Positions 11,745-22,649 of a stretch of DNA of 64,000 nt are shown piece after piece. The notes under the pieces were generated by a model. That model had not been told where the DNA came from, searched no databases, and saw nothing but the letters and a program-made list of their open reading frames with translations. A program made the translations under genes and the position numbers. This DNA comes from Mytilus trossulus (Eukaryota; Mollusca; Bivalvia; Mytilida; Mytilidae): NCBI RefSeq assembly GCF_036588685.1, contig NW_026963295.1:3410001-3474000 (forward strand), in the 5' to 3' direction. Numbering within the stretch: the stretch's first letter is position 1; every line of letters starts with the position of its first letter.

Positions 11745-11860
11745 CAAATAGAACAGTTTTGTGTAACTGTTTACTCGGATAATCGTTTAACTGATTAACC
11801 GGTTAACCGGTAGTGTACATTAATGTTTGTATCTGTAGTACCTTACAAATGTACGTATTT
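11745..11860. repeat. dispersed repeat shared by both lectin genes
   Basis: TCAAATAGAACAGTTTTGTG, the ACTCGGATAATCG block and the near-palindrome TTAACCGGTTAACCGGT recur at 48436-48560 in gene 2 intron 3. The position relative to exon 4 is comparable in the two genes. It is probably an element inherited through the gene duplication. Confidence 0.75.
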
Positions 11861-12399
11861 TTAATACGATATATTGTAGTTTGGCATTATAAGGCATATT
11901 GTTAGGCTAAGTTGTCTGTGAGAATTCCTGGCGATGTTTGACTTTTGATCAACTAAAACTGCCGTCTCTACTATGGCATGTATGGCGTGTTTAATAACTT
12001 CAGATTGAGAAGATAAGCAAACTTCTTGATCTCATCAAATTGAAAATGTCTGAAACCGACTTAAAACAATGCGATGACGTCACCCTATTCACATACCGTG
12101 CATTCTTTTTCTAGAATCAACGCTTCACGAATGTGTCGCTGAAATGGACTCACCAGATTATCTTCTATTGTTTCCTTTGTATGTCTTTTTTCATTAAATT
12201 TGAAAAGACAAATTTACTGATTTCTGTTCGCTGATGACACAATCTCAAAAACTTACCTATAACTTCTGAAATTTCTATATGCCTTCACTAAGAATCGAAC
12301 ACGTCCATGAGTTGCGTTACGTGATACTGACATCAACATATGACGAAACCATGGGCTACAAGTCGGTTACCATTTAAATGTCTATTATACATATATATA

Positions 12400-13265
12400 C
12401 ATATAACGCGTCAAAACATCAACCAAACAATGTTAGATCTGTAAATTTGCTTTCGCAATTTTTTGGTTTTCCCTCGCCGAGATTCGAACCCATGCTACTG
12501 TGATATCGTGACACCAAATCTCCTGCACTGCAGCCGTCCCGCTAGACCATTCGGCCAGCTGGGTTCTAAAAAATAAAGCTTTAAGTGGCCGTGTGTTACC
12601 ATTTCTAGTCAGTTTTAATCTAGCGGCGATCTGCAGTATATGATATATAAGGCATGGAGATGTTATCGTTACAGATCAGCTCAAATATCTATAGTAAAGG
12701 ATCCTAAAAATTAATGTATGATACAGTCACAGAAAATAATTATATTTATAAGTACGTCTGAGTCAGTGACAACTCTACAAAAGATTTATTTATTGGATCG
12801 CCATCAATGATGGTGATACGTGGCTGTGTACATTATGTATATACAACTCGTCTAAACATCAACCCAACGATGTTAAATCTGTAAATTTGCTTTAGCAAAT
12901 TTATTGTTCTTCCCTCGCAGGCATTCGAACCCATGCTACTGTGATATCGTGACACCAAATCGCATGCACTGCAGCCGTCCCGCTAGACCACACCACCACC
13001 TGGACTCTACAAAAATAAAGCTTTCAGTGGCCGTGTGTTACCTTTCCTCGTCAGTTTTTATCTTGCGGCGTACTGCAGTACATGGTAAGTAAGGTATGGA
13101 GATGTTATTGTTACAGATCAGCTCAATTGTCTATAGTAAAGGATCCTACAAATTAATGTAAGATACAGTCACAGAAAATAGTTATATTTACAAGTACGTC
13201 TGAGTCAGTGACAACTCTACAACAGATTTATCCATCGGATCGCCATTAATGATGGTGATACGTGG
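12400..13265 (-). mobile_element. two tandem tRNA-derived SINE-like units
   Basis: Two direct copies about 440 bp apart share the AAACATCAACC start, the ATTCGAACCCATGCTACTGT block and a GATCGCCAT..ATGATGGTGATACGTGGCTGT end. On the minus strand each has an A-box (first copy TGGCCGAATGGTCTA) and a B-box (GGGTTCGAATC), so the head derives from a tRNA. They appear to be tandem duplicates rather than two insertions. Confidence 0.7.
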
Positions 13266-13865
13266 CTGTATACATAATATATAAATGAATATATGATTTG
13301 CAACGCGAAAACGGACGGGGCTTGTACCTTTGTATATACATAATAGGTTAAACGTATAGTATGAGTTGGTAGCTACGAGGTTTCATGGTTAATTTAAATG
13401 AGTTAAAGACAAGGAGTTGTCTGTTTAGGTCTTAATCCCTGAATTCTTTTTCTTTTCCTTATTCCCTTGTTTTCAGCTTTTGTTCTTGTTTTGCATGTTA
13501 TAATATTGTGGATATTTTGTGAAAAAAAAAGTTTGGTAGTTTATTATCGATTTATTGTTGGTTATTCTAAATATTATTTCATCTGTTTCACTCTATAATT
13601 TTACAAATGTTAATTCGCACAATTCCTTTGCTAGAATCGTGATGTGCCTAGAATTTGGCGTCTTGTTAGAAATTTGAATAGAATTAAGATAGAATATATA
13701 TCTTATTTTGTAAAAATTGCAAAATTTAGCTCTTGTATGTCTTACGTCAGAACATAGAACAGTTAACATGAGAGTAACTTGTGTGAAAGAAAGCAGACTT
13801 GAGGCTATCATAAACTTGAGGATCACATTATATAAAAGATTCAAGTGTTTTATTACAATTTATAG

Positions 13866-14072
13866 AGTACTGGTTAGGTGGAACCGACGAACAAAAAGAA
13901 GGTGTTTGGATATGGTCACACAGTCAGAATCTTATAACCTTTACTGATTGGAGAGAGGGAGAACCAAACAATTATAACGGCAATGAACATTGTCTTTCAT
14001 TGAAGGAAGCCTCTGGGTATGCATGGAATGATGGCCCATGTCAAAATTTGATGCCATTTATCTGCGAAAAAG
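13866..14072 (+). CDS. C-type lectin gene 1, exon 4 (sugar-binding core, EPN motif)
   Basis: This 207-bp exon encodes residues 158-226 and carries the ligand site. YWLGGTD (159-165) is the WIGL-type core motif. EPN at 190-192 is the calcium-site-2 motif linked to mannose-type specificity. E198 precedes C200, WND is at 211-213, and C216 and C224 complete the disulfides. All calcium-site-2 ligands are present, so calcium-dependent mannose/GlcNAc/fucose-type binding is predicted. The acceptor is TTATAG. The exon ends at AAAAG followed by GCAAGT, a GC donor, where gene 2 has GT. This end keeps length and phase identical to gene 2. Confidence 0.87.
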
Positions 14073-16752
14073 GCAAGTAACTTTTTTTTCTCTATAAATG
14101 TTGAAGGCCGTACTTTAACCTATAATGGTTTAATTTTTAAATTGTTATTTGGATGGAGAGTTGTCTCATTGGCACTCACACCACATCCTCCTATATCTAT
14201 TAAATACATGTATCAAAAGAACGATCGAATGTTTTGATTTAATTTTCGATATAATTCCAAAGTTTTACATTCAATTTGATTTATAATATTTGCTATGTTA
14301 TTAATTAGCAAAGGTACCAGGATTATAATTTAGTACGCCAGGCGTGCGTTTCTCCTTCATAAGACTCTCATCAGTGACGCTCATATGAAAATACTGATAA
14401 AGCCAAACAAGTATAAAGTTGAAAAGCATTCAGGATCCAACATTTTTAGTTTACCCCTAAATGAAATTAACAAAATGCGATGTCCGGCATTGGACACTCA
14501 AGTTTTTTTAAGCTTAATATTAAGCAGATAAGTTAAGATTTCTGACTTTCTGATTCTTTTTGAACTTGGTGTTTCATATGTCATTCAATACAAAAATCAT
14601 TCTATTATTAAAATCATTTTTTTTCTTAATTTTTTCTCACTTTACACATGGTTTTATAAAAAAAAATTATACGACCATTAACCTTTAAAATGATATGTTT
14701 ATTTGACAATTTTTTTATTTTTTTTTTGCATTTACCTAAAAGTATACTTACGGAATTTGCTATTGTTCGGTAAACCATCATCAAACACAGATTGTGGTTA
14801 TTGCTACAACAGATATATTAACCCTTGCCGTTGTTATTGCTGAAATAGATATATTTACCCTTGCCGTTTTTGGCACAACTTTTTTATCTTTTGGTCCTCG
14901 ATGCTGTTCAACTTTGTACTTTTTCGGCTTTCAAACTTTTGTATCTGGGCGTCACTAGTATGTCTTGTGTGGACATAATACACTTCTGGCGTATAAACAT
15001 TTTGAACTTGTTGCCTCTTTGTTGGCTGTTGTTCGTGTGATTCCTTGTCATTTGTGGTCTCCAATTTATTCATATTGTAGTCCTGTGGTGTTGTGTTGTC
15101 ATTTTGATGTTATATTTCACATGGTCATAAAAGTGCGAAGTTTGGCATGCCACAAAACCATGTTCAACCCACCATTTTTGCCTTTAAAATTGCACTGTAC
15201 CAAGTCAGGAATATGGCCATTGTTATATTATAGTTCGTTTCTGTGTGTTTAACATTTTAACGTTGTGTCGTTTGTTTTCTCTTTTTTTTAATGTAAATTC
15301 ACATTGCGATAAGATGTGTCACGGTACTTGTCTATCCGAAATTCATGTTTTTGGTTTTGATGTTATATATATATGTTATATTTGTTATTCTCGTGGGATT
15401 TTGTCTGATGCTCGGTATTTTTCTGTGTGTGTTACATTTTAGTGTTATGTCGTTGCTCTCCTCTTATATTTAATGCGTTTCCCTCGGTTTTAGTTTGTTA
15501 CGAGGTAAACATTATTTCAGGCCTCTAGTTGAATTTTGGAATCAAAACTGTGCATCGCTAGTTATACGAGTTTTTCCACCTACTCCAAGAACGGAAAATG
15601 CGTATCACTTAAGTTGCTCTTTACAGTTGCCGTTAAAGAAATATTGTTATCGACCCTAGTCGTCTTGTATCAGGTTATGTCGTTATCACATATCGATAAT
15701 AAGCAAAATATGTCGATATTTAATTTTAAATGATACCTATTTATGATTAATAAGAATTGATTTTACATGTGTGCTCCTCTATTTTTAATGACTATAGATT
15801 ATGACTATTTCGTCTATCAAATTTGTTCTTACTGCCTGTTTAATAATTTTTTTTTTTTTTTTTTTTTTAAACTCAAATGAAACATTATTGATTTTTTCCA
15901 TTTCGATTTACCTGATAGCTCTACTCTCACTTTAACTACAAATGAATATTAGCAAGCAATCCAGTGCAATCATGAAAACAGGAATGTTATGAATAGTAAC
16001 CCTAAATTAATCTACTTATTTTATGTTGAATTTATTGTTTTTAGCAAAAACATATTGAGGTTCGAGAGTCTCCATTGTCTACAGATGATTTACATTTATG
16101 TCAGGTGTTTTAAGATAACTTCTTTAATTCATTCTAGGCATCTATATCCGTTATTGTTTCTCTTACTTTGTCTTTCTATCTTTCTTATTGACGCATTTTT
16201 GTATTGTTTTTGTTTCAATATTTCAAATTCAAATTTAAAACTCCAGAATCCCATGAGTGTGTTTATAGCGCATGCACAGTTTGAGAAAAAAGTGTGGACC
16301 AAAGGGAAAACATACTAACGAAGCTACGCCGTTTAATTATCTGAAGATCCTAATAATTATAGTTGTACTTATTACATTACTTGCAATGTAAAACCGTGGT
16401 TTCCCAGTTAAATACAAACAGAAAATAACAAATGTGAAATAAATTCCGTTATTTCACTCATCTGACGTCATACAACAATATGTGTTGTCTAGACGTCATC
16501 AATGACATCGATTCAAAGCAACTTTAAATCCGTAGAAAAAAAAACATTTTCTACTTTAATTCCACTTACAATTCCATTGCCAATGTAATGAAAATAATAA
16601 ATAATTTTCTGTATTTGAATTCATTGATTACATTTGGATTTAGTTATTCTATGGGTAATTTTTAGAATTATATGATCTGCTCTCTGATGGGTTTGTTGTC
16701 TCCTTCACACGTTCGCCATTTCAATTCTCAATTATACATGTTTCTCCTACAG
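14073..16752. other. intron 4 of gene 1
   Basis: Phase-1 intron of 2.68 kb that starts with GC rather than GT. It contains fragments of two dispersed repeats (14093-14205, the GTTGTCTCATTGGCA family, and 14308-14440, the hammerhead-like family). Much of the rest is homologous to gene 2 intron 4 (for example 16430-16752 with 58240-58523). No coding frame is supported. Confidence 0.7.
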
Positions 16753-16766
16753 ATGTATTGAATTGA
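16753..16766 (+). CDS. C-type lectin gene 1, exon 5 (last four codons and stop)
   Basis: After acceptor CTACAG the split codon and three more give D-V-L-N and TGA, ending at residue 230. Gene 2 ends D-L-L-N and TAA at the matching place, which supports this short terminal exon and the GC donor before it. Confidence 0.8.
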
Positions 16767-16812
16767 GTTGGAAGAAGAAGTAAAGATTTAGAAGACGAAG
16801 ATCACCGAGTAC

Positions 16813-16818
16813 AATAAA
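16813..16818 (+). terminator. polyadenylation signal of gene 1
   Basis: AATAAA lies 47 bp after the stop codon. It would place the transcript end about 130 bp upstream of the LTR element that begins at 16970. The matching site in gene 2 reads AATTGA. Confidence 0.55.
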
Positions 16819-16867
16819 GCATGTTCTACAACAATTTGTCCAATACATTAAAGTGTAATGTATCTTA

Positions 16868-16969
16868 CAAAGTGTTGTATATCTTTCATGCAAGCTTGTT
16901 GTGTGTTGTTGTGTTTGGTTCTTTTGGAGTCTTGTTTTATTATATATTCAATGATAACCAAACAACTAA
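16868..16969. repeat. 102-bp duplication flanking the LTR element, left copy
   Basis: This 102-bp sequence is identical to 22548-22649 on the other side of the LTR retrotransposon. Gene 2 has a single divergent copy of this region (about 58640-58745), so the duplication belongs to the insertion event or to assembly, not to the ancestral locus. Confidence 0.9.
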
Positions 16970-18159
16970 TAATAGGGTTCTTGTGGCGAATAAAAGGATT
17001 CGTCAAGTTTCATTATTCATTTATTCATACGACATAAATAAATCAACCCTGAAAGTACACAAATGACAAAACGTAAATACATAGACAGTACAGTGTACAA
17101 AGGGGTATAACTCTAAATCATAAAACGGAAAGTACATTATAAAATACGATAAACTAGCTCTTTTCTGTAAGAATACAACCAATACTATTTAAGTGTATAT
17201 TATAATTATATGAATTCAATTAAACTCAATTATAAACCAAGTCAGGATTAATTACTACATATGTCCAATTCTATTACGCTACTCATTCATAGATTTATGA
17301 ATGAACTACAATTTCTTACTATAATGAGTACATGTAATAATTGACATACAGGTAACTACTATTCACAAGACACAAACAATACATATACTGAACTAAAATT
17401 AAATAGACAAACACAGACAATACAGTAAACTAAAAATACATGTAACACTGATCTTACCATGTATATGGTACAAAGGTCTATCTCCTGTTTAGAAACATCA
17501 CCAGATTAATTTAATATGAAGATATTCTGGTCCTGTTAAAATACAAATATAACCTACATAAGTCTAATGAACTAACTATATCAGCATAACATTTATATAA
17601 ACAATAAGTAAAATGTTCAGCAGACATTACTTTGGACCTTTTATAATAATAAAATAACTGTACCAGTACATGTATCATTAATATATCTATGATATATTAT
17701 TTCTCTGAGTTCATGGAAATACTTCTTTAAAATAAAATATCTATCATTCATGCACAATCATTCTGACTTATTCAAAATACATTTTCTCTCAGATTCAAAC
17801 TAAAGGAATACTGTGCAAATATTAAAGACTTAGAAATATTAGTAACTGACCTGATTAATATGGAATAAGTGTCCAGAATATAAACTATATAACTATTTTA
17901 AATATGGCTGCTACATGTAAAGCTTTCTCTCAAGGTATATCAAAAAGAGTGGCAAAAACTATGAACTCAATGACTGTGACCAATAGTAGACAAGATAATA
18001 TGACTGACTAATGAACCAGAAAAATAGAGTAGAATTGTACTAAGAAGAAATAAGGGAATAGAAGAATTGATGAACTCTTAATAAACATATAATAAAGCTA
18101 CTAATTAATATTAATTATTCTAAAAGAAAATAAATATTAATGCTAAACACTCTACCACA
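16970..18159 (-). repeat. 3' LTR (1190 bp)
   Basis: Matches 21346-22547 over its full length. Differences include CATTATAA versus CATGTATAA and a missing CACATGACTGA stretch. Confidence 0.93.
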
Positions 18160-18462
18160 TACTCCCCTGGCATCTAAAATGACGTCCACGTCATTTCAGA
18201 GTATACAACATAATATCCATGAAAAATAAAAATGAAATAGAATTATATCTGAAGCTGCAATGTACTGATACTGCAATCACTAATAAATACAGTAGGAATC
18301 AATCAAGGATAATCCACTGAAATATTAACAAATATAAGAATAATAGTATAAATAGTAAAGCTAAAATATAAAACATCAATGATCGGTCAAAATGGCTAAT
18401 AAAGCCTTCCCTGCTTCAAGCTCTATCCCTGAAAATAATCCTCTAGCAATACAGCTAGACAG
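18160..18462 (-). other. non-coding 3' internal region of the LTR element
   Basis: Holds the polypurine tract next to the LTR and a perfect 9-bp inverted repeat at 18177-18196 (AAATGACGT, CC, ACGTCATTT) containing CRE-like half sites. No coding frame is seen. Confidence 0.6.
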
Positions 18463-19266
18463 TTAATCTGCCTTCTGTCTCCACTCAGCTACAGGTGTAA
18501 CTACAGGTGTATCAGTAGGTGGAACTGCAGACTTCGTCACATAATCACCAGACTGTAACCACTTAGGTTGTGTCCTCTCTCGGCTTGACCGACGAGGCAC
18601 AACTGGAGGTATATCATCATCATGAGCTGGATCTAGCGTCTCTGGTTCTAAAGACGACTCCTGCTCTTCGTCCTCGTGTAAGGAATCAAGTCCCTGTACC
18701 TCTGTATCTATATCATGGGCGTCCCCATCTGACTCCGGAGTGTGTAGTACTTCTTCTTCGTGATCTTCAATACTATCTGTTTCATCATCACCAACACTGG
18801 ATGAAGTGTTGACAACCATTGGTCGTTGATGTACGAATATCTCATAATCATCATCACTTTCGATATCGGTATCCTCCATAGTACAGTCTGTGTTAGAGCT
18901 GATCTTCTTTTGCAATCTCGTTCTTGGTCTAGGGACTGGTTTAGGTAATGGTTCTGCCGTTGGTGGTTGACTTGAAATATATCCCACAGGTAATAGAAGA
19001 TTCCTATGCAATGTACGCTTACGCCCCTCGCCACTATCTTTTTGTACAACGTACACTGGTATATCTTTATTAGGTTGTGATAATACTAAATAAATATCGT
19101 TCTCCCATTTATCACTCAGCTTATGCTTTCCATCAAATGCAACTTTCTTCACTAAAACCTTGTCGCCTTTTTCTACCACTGCTCCTCTTACTTTCAGATC
19201 GTAATGTTCTTTTTGTTTCTCATTTACCTTCTTTGCTGATTCTGAAGCAAGCTTGTAGGCATCCAC
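18463..19266 (-). pseudogene. pol C-terminus: GPY/F-like domain and acidic tail
   Basis: An open frame of 267 codons that continues the integrase after a stop and a one-base frame change. The first 90 or so residues (KGDKVLVKK, LSDKWENDIYLVL, TLHRNLLLPVG) match the SH3-like GPY/F module found after Ty3/Gypsy integrase cores, which contacts DNA. The rest is a low-complexity Asp/Glu/Ser-rich tail ending in a basic RRSSRERTQPKWL segment. The ATG at its start is an internal Met and not a real start. Confidence 0.75.
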
Positions 19267-19363
19267 TAGTCTGTTTTTTCAATTCTGGTATGTACTTGGT
19301 GTGTGGTTTCCTATCTTTGTCCTTTATCAGTCCAAATGCTAAGTCGATGGGAAGCTTTGGTTG

Positions 19364-20368
19364 TCAGCCAAACATAAGAAAGTAAGGTGATTGTCCTGTT
19401 GCTTCATGACGAGTGCAGTTGTACGCATGCACTAACGGAGCTACGTACGCTTTCCAGTTGATCTTATCTTTTGGCTGTAAAGTTCCAAGCATTGACAGTA
19501 ATGCACGGTTAAACCTCCCAGTCATGCCGTTGCCCATCGGATGGTATGGTGTGGTTCTTGACTTCTTTATCCCTGTTAGACGGCAAAGTTCCTGAATGAT
19601 GTTACTTTCAAAGGATGGACCCTGATCTGAGTGAATTCTGTTAGGTAAACCATAATGCACGATGAAGTTGTTGAGCAATGCTTCTGCAGTTGTCTTTGCA
19701 GTCTGGTTGCGTGTTGGTATGACCTGTGCATAACGTGTAAAGTGGTCGGTGATTACCAAGATGTCTTGAATTCCTCCCTTTGATGGTTCTAGAGTAAGGT
19801 AGTCAATCCATATAAGGTCCATTGGCTGAGTTGTTGTGATGTTGACTAGTGGTGCTCTTCCTGGATCTTTCTTTCTCTTAATACATCTTTCGCATCGTTG
19901 AATCCATTCTTCAATATCTTTATTCATCCCAGGCCAGTAAAAACGTTCTCTTATTAGACTGGTGATTCTGTCTTTCCCTGGATGTCCCATTTCGTCATGT
20001 AATGCTTCTAATGCTAATTTGATGTGTGAAGATGGTATGATGAGTTGATGATGTATCTTTTCGTCGATGGTGATCTCTCTGTAAAGTACATCATCTATAA
20101 GTCTGAGATGGTTGAACTGTTTACTTAGTGGACTTGCTAATATCTTTCCTTTTACTAGTTTCTGTCCAGATTTCAGCTGTTTTTTCCATGCGTGGAGTAG
20201 TGGATTCATAGCTTGGACTTCTGACCAGTTGGTATCAGTTGAAACCTCTATGTGCATATCCAAATTACTAATGTCGATGGTATCTGGTGATATGGCATAG
20301 GAGTCAATCAATGGTGTATATATGCATCCACATATCGCTTTAATGGAATCTTTGCTGATAGTTGTCAA
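19364..20368 (-). pseudogene. integrase of the LTR element, catalytically broken
   Basis: The 334-codon frame holds an HHCC zinc-binding domain (HDEMGHPGKDR, then CERC) and an RNase-H-fold integrase core. The first acidic residue is in WIDYLT and the second in SDQGPSFES. At the third position of the DDE triad, where the family has Glu, codon 19517-19519 is GGG (Gly), so strand transfer should be lost. A TGA at 19364-19366 stops the frame at a conserved block. The ATG at its start is internal; upstream pol continues from the RNase H fragment. Confidence 0.9.
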
Positions 20369-20574
20369 TCTGGATAGTCCATCTGCATCTGCATTGGTCT
20401 TGCCTGGGCGATAGATGATGTCGAAATCGTAAGCGGCTAGTGCAGCGAGCTAACGGTGTCCAGTAGCATCTAGTTTTGCAGACGTGAGTACATATGTGAG
20501 TGGGTTGTTGTCTGTGAGTACTCTAAACTTGTGGCCATAGAGGTAATCATGGAACTTGTCGGTTATGGACCACT
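20369..20574 (-). pseudogene. RNase H remainder with in-frame stop
   Basis: The translation gives ALKWSITDKFHDYLYGH, then FRVLTDNNPLTYV, and after a TAG at 20450-20452 LAALAAYDFDIIYRPGKTN. These are the distal RNase H blocks of Ty3/Gypsy pol. The frame differs from the upstream part, and about 20 residues between the two are missing. Confidence 0.85.
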
Positions 20575-21327
20575 TTAGCGCATGCTAGCATATGCGATAA
20601 CCCGTTGATGTCCGTCTTGCTCTTGGTATAATACGGCACCAAGTCCTTGACCACTGGCATCAGTGTGGAGTTCAAATGGTTTAGAGTAATCGACATATCC
20701 AAGTATTGGTGCTGATGATAAGTGTTGCTTTAATGTTGTGAAAGCTGTTTCTTGCTTATCAGTCCACTGAAATGCTTCTTGTTGTTGTTTCTTAGTCTTC
20801 TTTTTCCCTTTCTTTATATTTGAAGTTGGCATGATGGATGTAAGTGGCTTTGCTATCTGACTGAAGTTACGGATGAACTTGCGGTAGTATCCTACGAATC
20901 CGATGAATCTACACACTTCTTCAGGTGACTTTGGAGTAGGCCAATTCATTACTTGCTCAACTTTCTCTGGGTCTGTCTCTACTCCCTCTTCAGATACAAT
21001 ATGTCCTACATATTTGACTTTTGGCTGGAAGAAAGAACATTTTGATGGCGAAAGCTTCAAGTTGGCTTGTCGAAATCTGTCAAAGACCATCTCAAGTCGC
21101 TCTAGGTGTTCCTCATACGTTTTAGAAAATATGATGACATCATCAATAAATACGCAACATATACGTATGTGAAGATCTCTGAGGCAATCTTGCATCAGAC
21201 GTTGATAAGTGGCGGGGGCGCAAGCAAGTCCGAAAGGCATACGGTTGTACTCGAAGAGTCCAAGATGTCCTACGGTGAATGCTGTCCTCTCCTTGTGTTC
21301 CGCAAGTATCTCCATCTGATGATAACC
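20575..21327 (-). pseudogene. reverse transcriptase (C-terminal part) and start of RNase H
   Basis: It begins abruptly inside the RT palm at GYHQME directly after the primer-binding site. It continues through FGLACAPATYQRLM, the catalytic FIDDVIIFS block, the thumb and connection (GFVGYYRKFIRNFS) and the first RNase H motif (LHTDASGQGLGAVL). The RT fingers and first catalytic Asp are gone. A stop follows YASMR. Confidence 0.92.
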
Positions 21328-21341
21328 CTACGTGGGCGCCA
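21324..21341 (-). promoter_or_regulatory. primer-binding site of the LTR element
   Basis: On the minus strand TGGCGCCCACGT starts 4 nt after the 5' LTR. TGGCGCC is typical of tRNA-primed Ty3/Gypsy elements. RT coding sequence follows immediately, marking the deletion junction. Confidence 0.75.
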
Positions 21342-21345
21342 AATG

Positions 21346-22547
21346 TAATAGGGTTCTTGTGGCGAATAAAAGGATTCGTCAAGTTTAATTATTCATTTAT
21401 TCATACGACATAAATAAATCAACCCTGAAAGTACACAAATAACAAAACGTAAATACATAGACAGTACAGTGTACAAAGGGGTATAACTCTAAATCATAAA
21501 ACGGAAAGTACATGTATAAAATACGATAAACTAGCTCTTTTCTGTAAGAATACAACCAATACTATTTAAGTGTATATTATAATTATATGAATTCAATTAA
21601 ACTCAATTATAAACCAAGTCAGGATTAATTACTACATATGTCCAATTGCATTACGCTACTCATTCATAGTTTTATGAATGAACTACAATTTCTTACTATA
21701 ATGTTTACATGTAATAATTGACATACAGGTAACTACTATTCACAAGACACAAACAATACATATACTGAACTAAAATTAAATAGACAAACACAGACAATAC
21801 AGTAAACTAAAAATACATGTAACACTGATCTTACCATGTATATGGTATAAAGGTCTATCTCCTGTTTAGAAACATCACCAGATTAATTTAATATGAAGAT
21901 ATTCTGGTCCTGTTAAAATACAAATATAACCTACATAAGTCTAATGAACTAACTATATCAGCATAACATTTATATAAACAATAAGTAAAATGTTCAGCAG
22001 ACATTACTTTGGACCTTTTATAATAATAAAATAACTGTACCAATACATGTATCATTAATATATCTATGATATATTATTTCTCTGAGTTCATGGAAATACT
22101 TCTTTAAAATAAAATATCTATCATTCATGCACAATCATTCTGACTTATTCAAAATACATTTTCTCTCAGATTCAAACTAAAGGAATACTGTGCAAATATT
22201 AAAGACTTAGAAATATTAGTAACTGACCTGATTAATATGGAATAAGTGTCTAGAATATAAACTATATAACTATTTTAAATATGGCTGCTACATGTAAAGC
22301 TTTCTCTCAAGGTATATAAAAAAGAGTGGCAAAAACTATGAACTCAATGACTGTGACCAAGAGTAGACAAGATAATATGACACATGACTGACTGACTAAT
22401 GAACCAGAAAAATAGAGTGGAATTGTACTAAGAAGAAATAAGAGAATAGAAGAATTGATGAACTCTTAATAAACATATAATAAAGCTACTAATTAATATT
22501 AATTATTCTAAAAGAAAATAAATTTTAATGCTTAACACTCTACCACA
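21346..22547 (-). repeat. 5' LTR (1202 bp)
   Basis: Matches 16970-18159; together they define the element ends. Confidence 0.93.
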
Positions 22548-22649
22548 CAAAGTGTTGTATATCTTTCATGCAAGCTTGTTGTGTGTTGTTGTGTTTGGTT
22601 CTTTTGGAGTCTTGTTTTATTATATATTCAATGATAACCAAACAACTAA
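22548..22649. repeat. 102-bp duplication flanking the LTR element, right copy
   Basis: Identical to 16868-16969. After it the sequence continues as gene 1 downstream DNA (GTTGGTGTATAGAAAA), homologous to 58752 onwards. Confidence 0.9.

Larger units (their letters stand above)
8973..13865. other. intron 3 of gene 1
   Basis: A 4.9-kb phase-1 intron. Positions about 9355-9672 are homologous to 45410-45725 in gene 2, where the CAGTTAA site is occupied by a 2.7-kb element. It also holds an internal duplication (9669-10015 and 11391-11735), a 118-bp tandem repeat near 10235-10465, a short inverted repeat near 10475-10550, a dispersed repeat at 11745-11860 and a duplicated SINE at 12400-13265. The stretch 10600-10830 is locally GC-richer with no recognised identity. 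Confidence 0.75.
16970..22547 (-). mobile_element. Ty3/Gypsy-type LTR retrotransposon, internally deleted
   Basis: The minus-strand element has LTRs at 16970-18159 (3' LTR) and 21346-22547 (5' LTR). They differ by roughly 15 substitutions and a few small indels by eye, so it is young. The LTR starts TGTGGTAG and ends CCCTATTA. A primer-binding site (TGGCGCCCACGT) lies 4 nt inside the 5' LTR and a purine tract (AGGGGAGTA) abuts the 3' LTR. The interior is only 3.2 kb: gag, protease and the first part of the reverse transcriptase are missing, and the remaining pol has stops and frameshifts. It cannot encode its own mobility. It sits about 200 bp after the stop codon of lectin gene 1 and is absent from gene 2. 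Confidence 0.93.

Noticed and set aside
12470-12560. Possible tRNA gene on the minus strand
   Set aside because: A- and B-box words are present, but it repeats 440 bp away inside a longer repeat and lacks a clear acceptor stem. It was called as a SINE head.
18570-19385. Plus-strand frames opposite the LTR element
   Set aside because: Shadows of the minus-strand pol gene.
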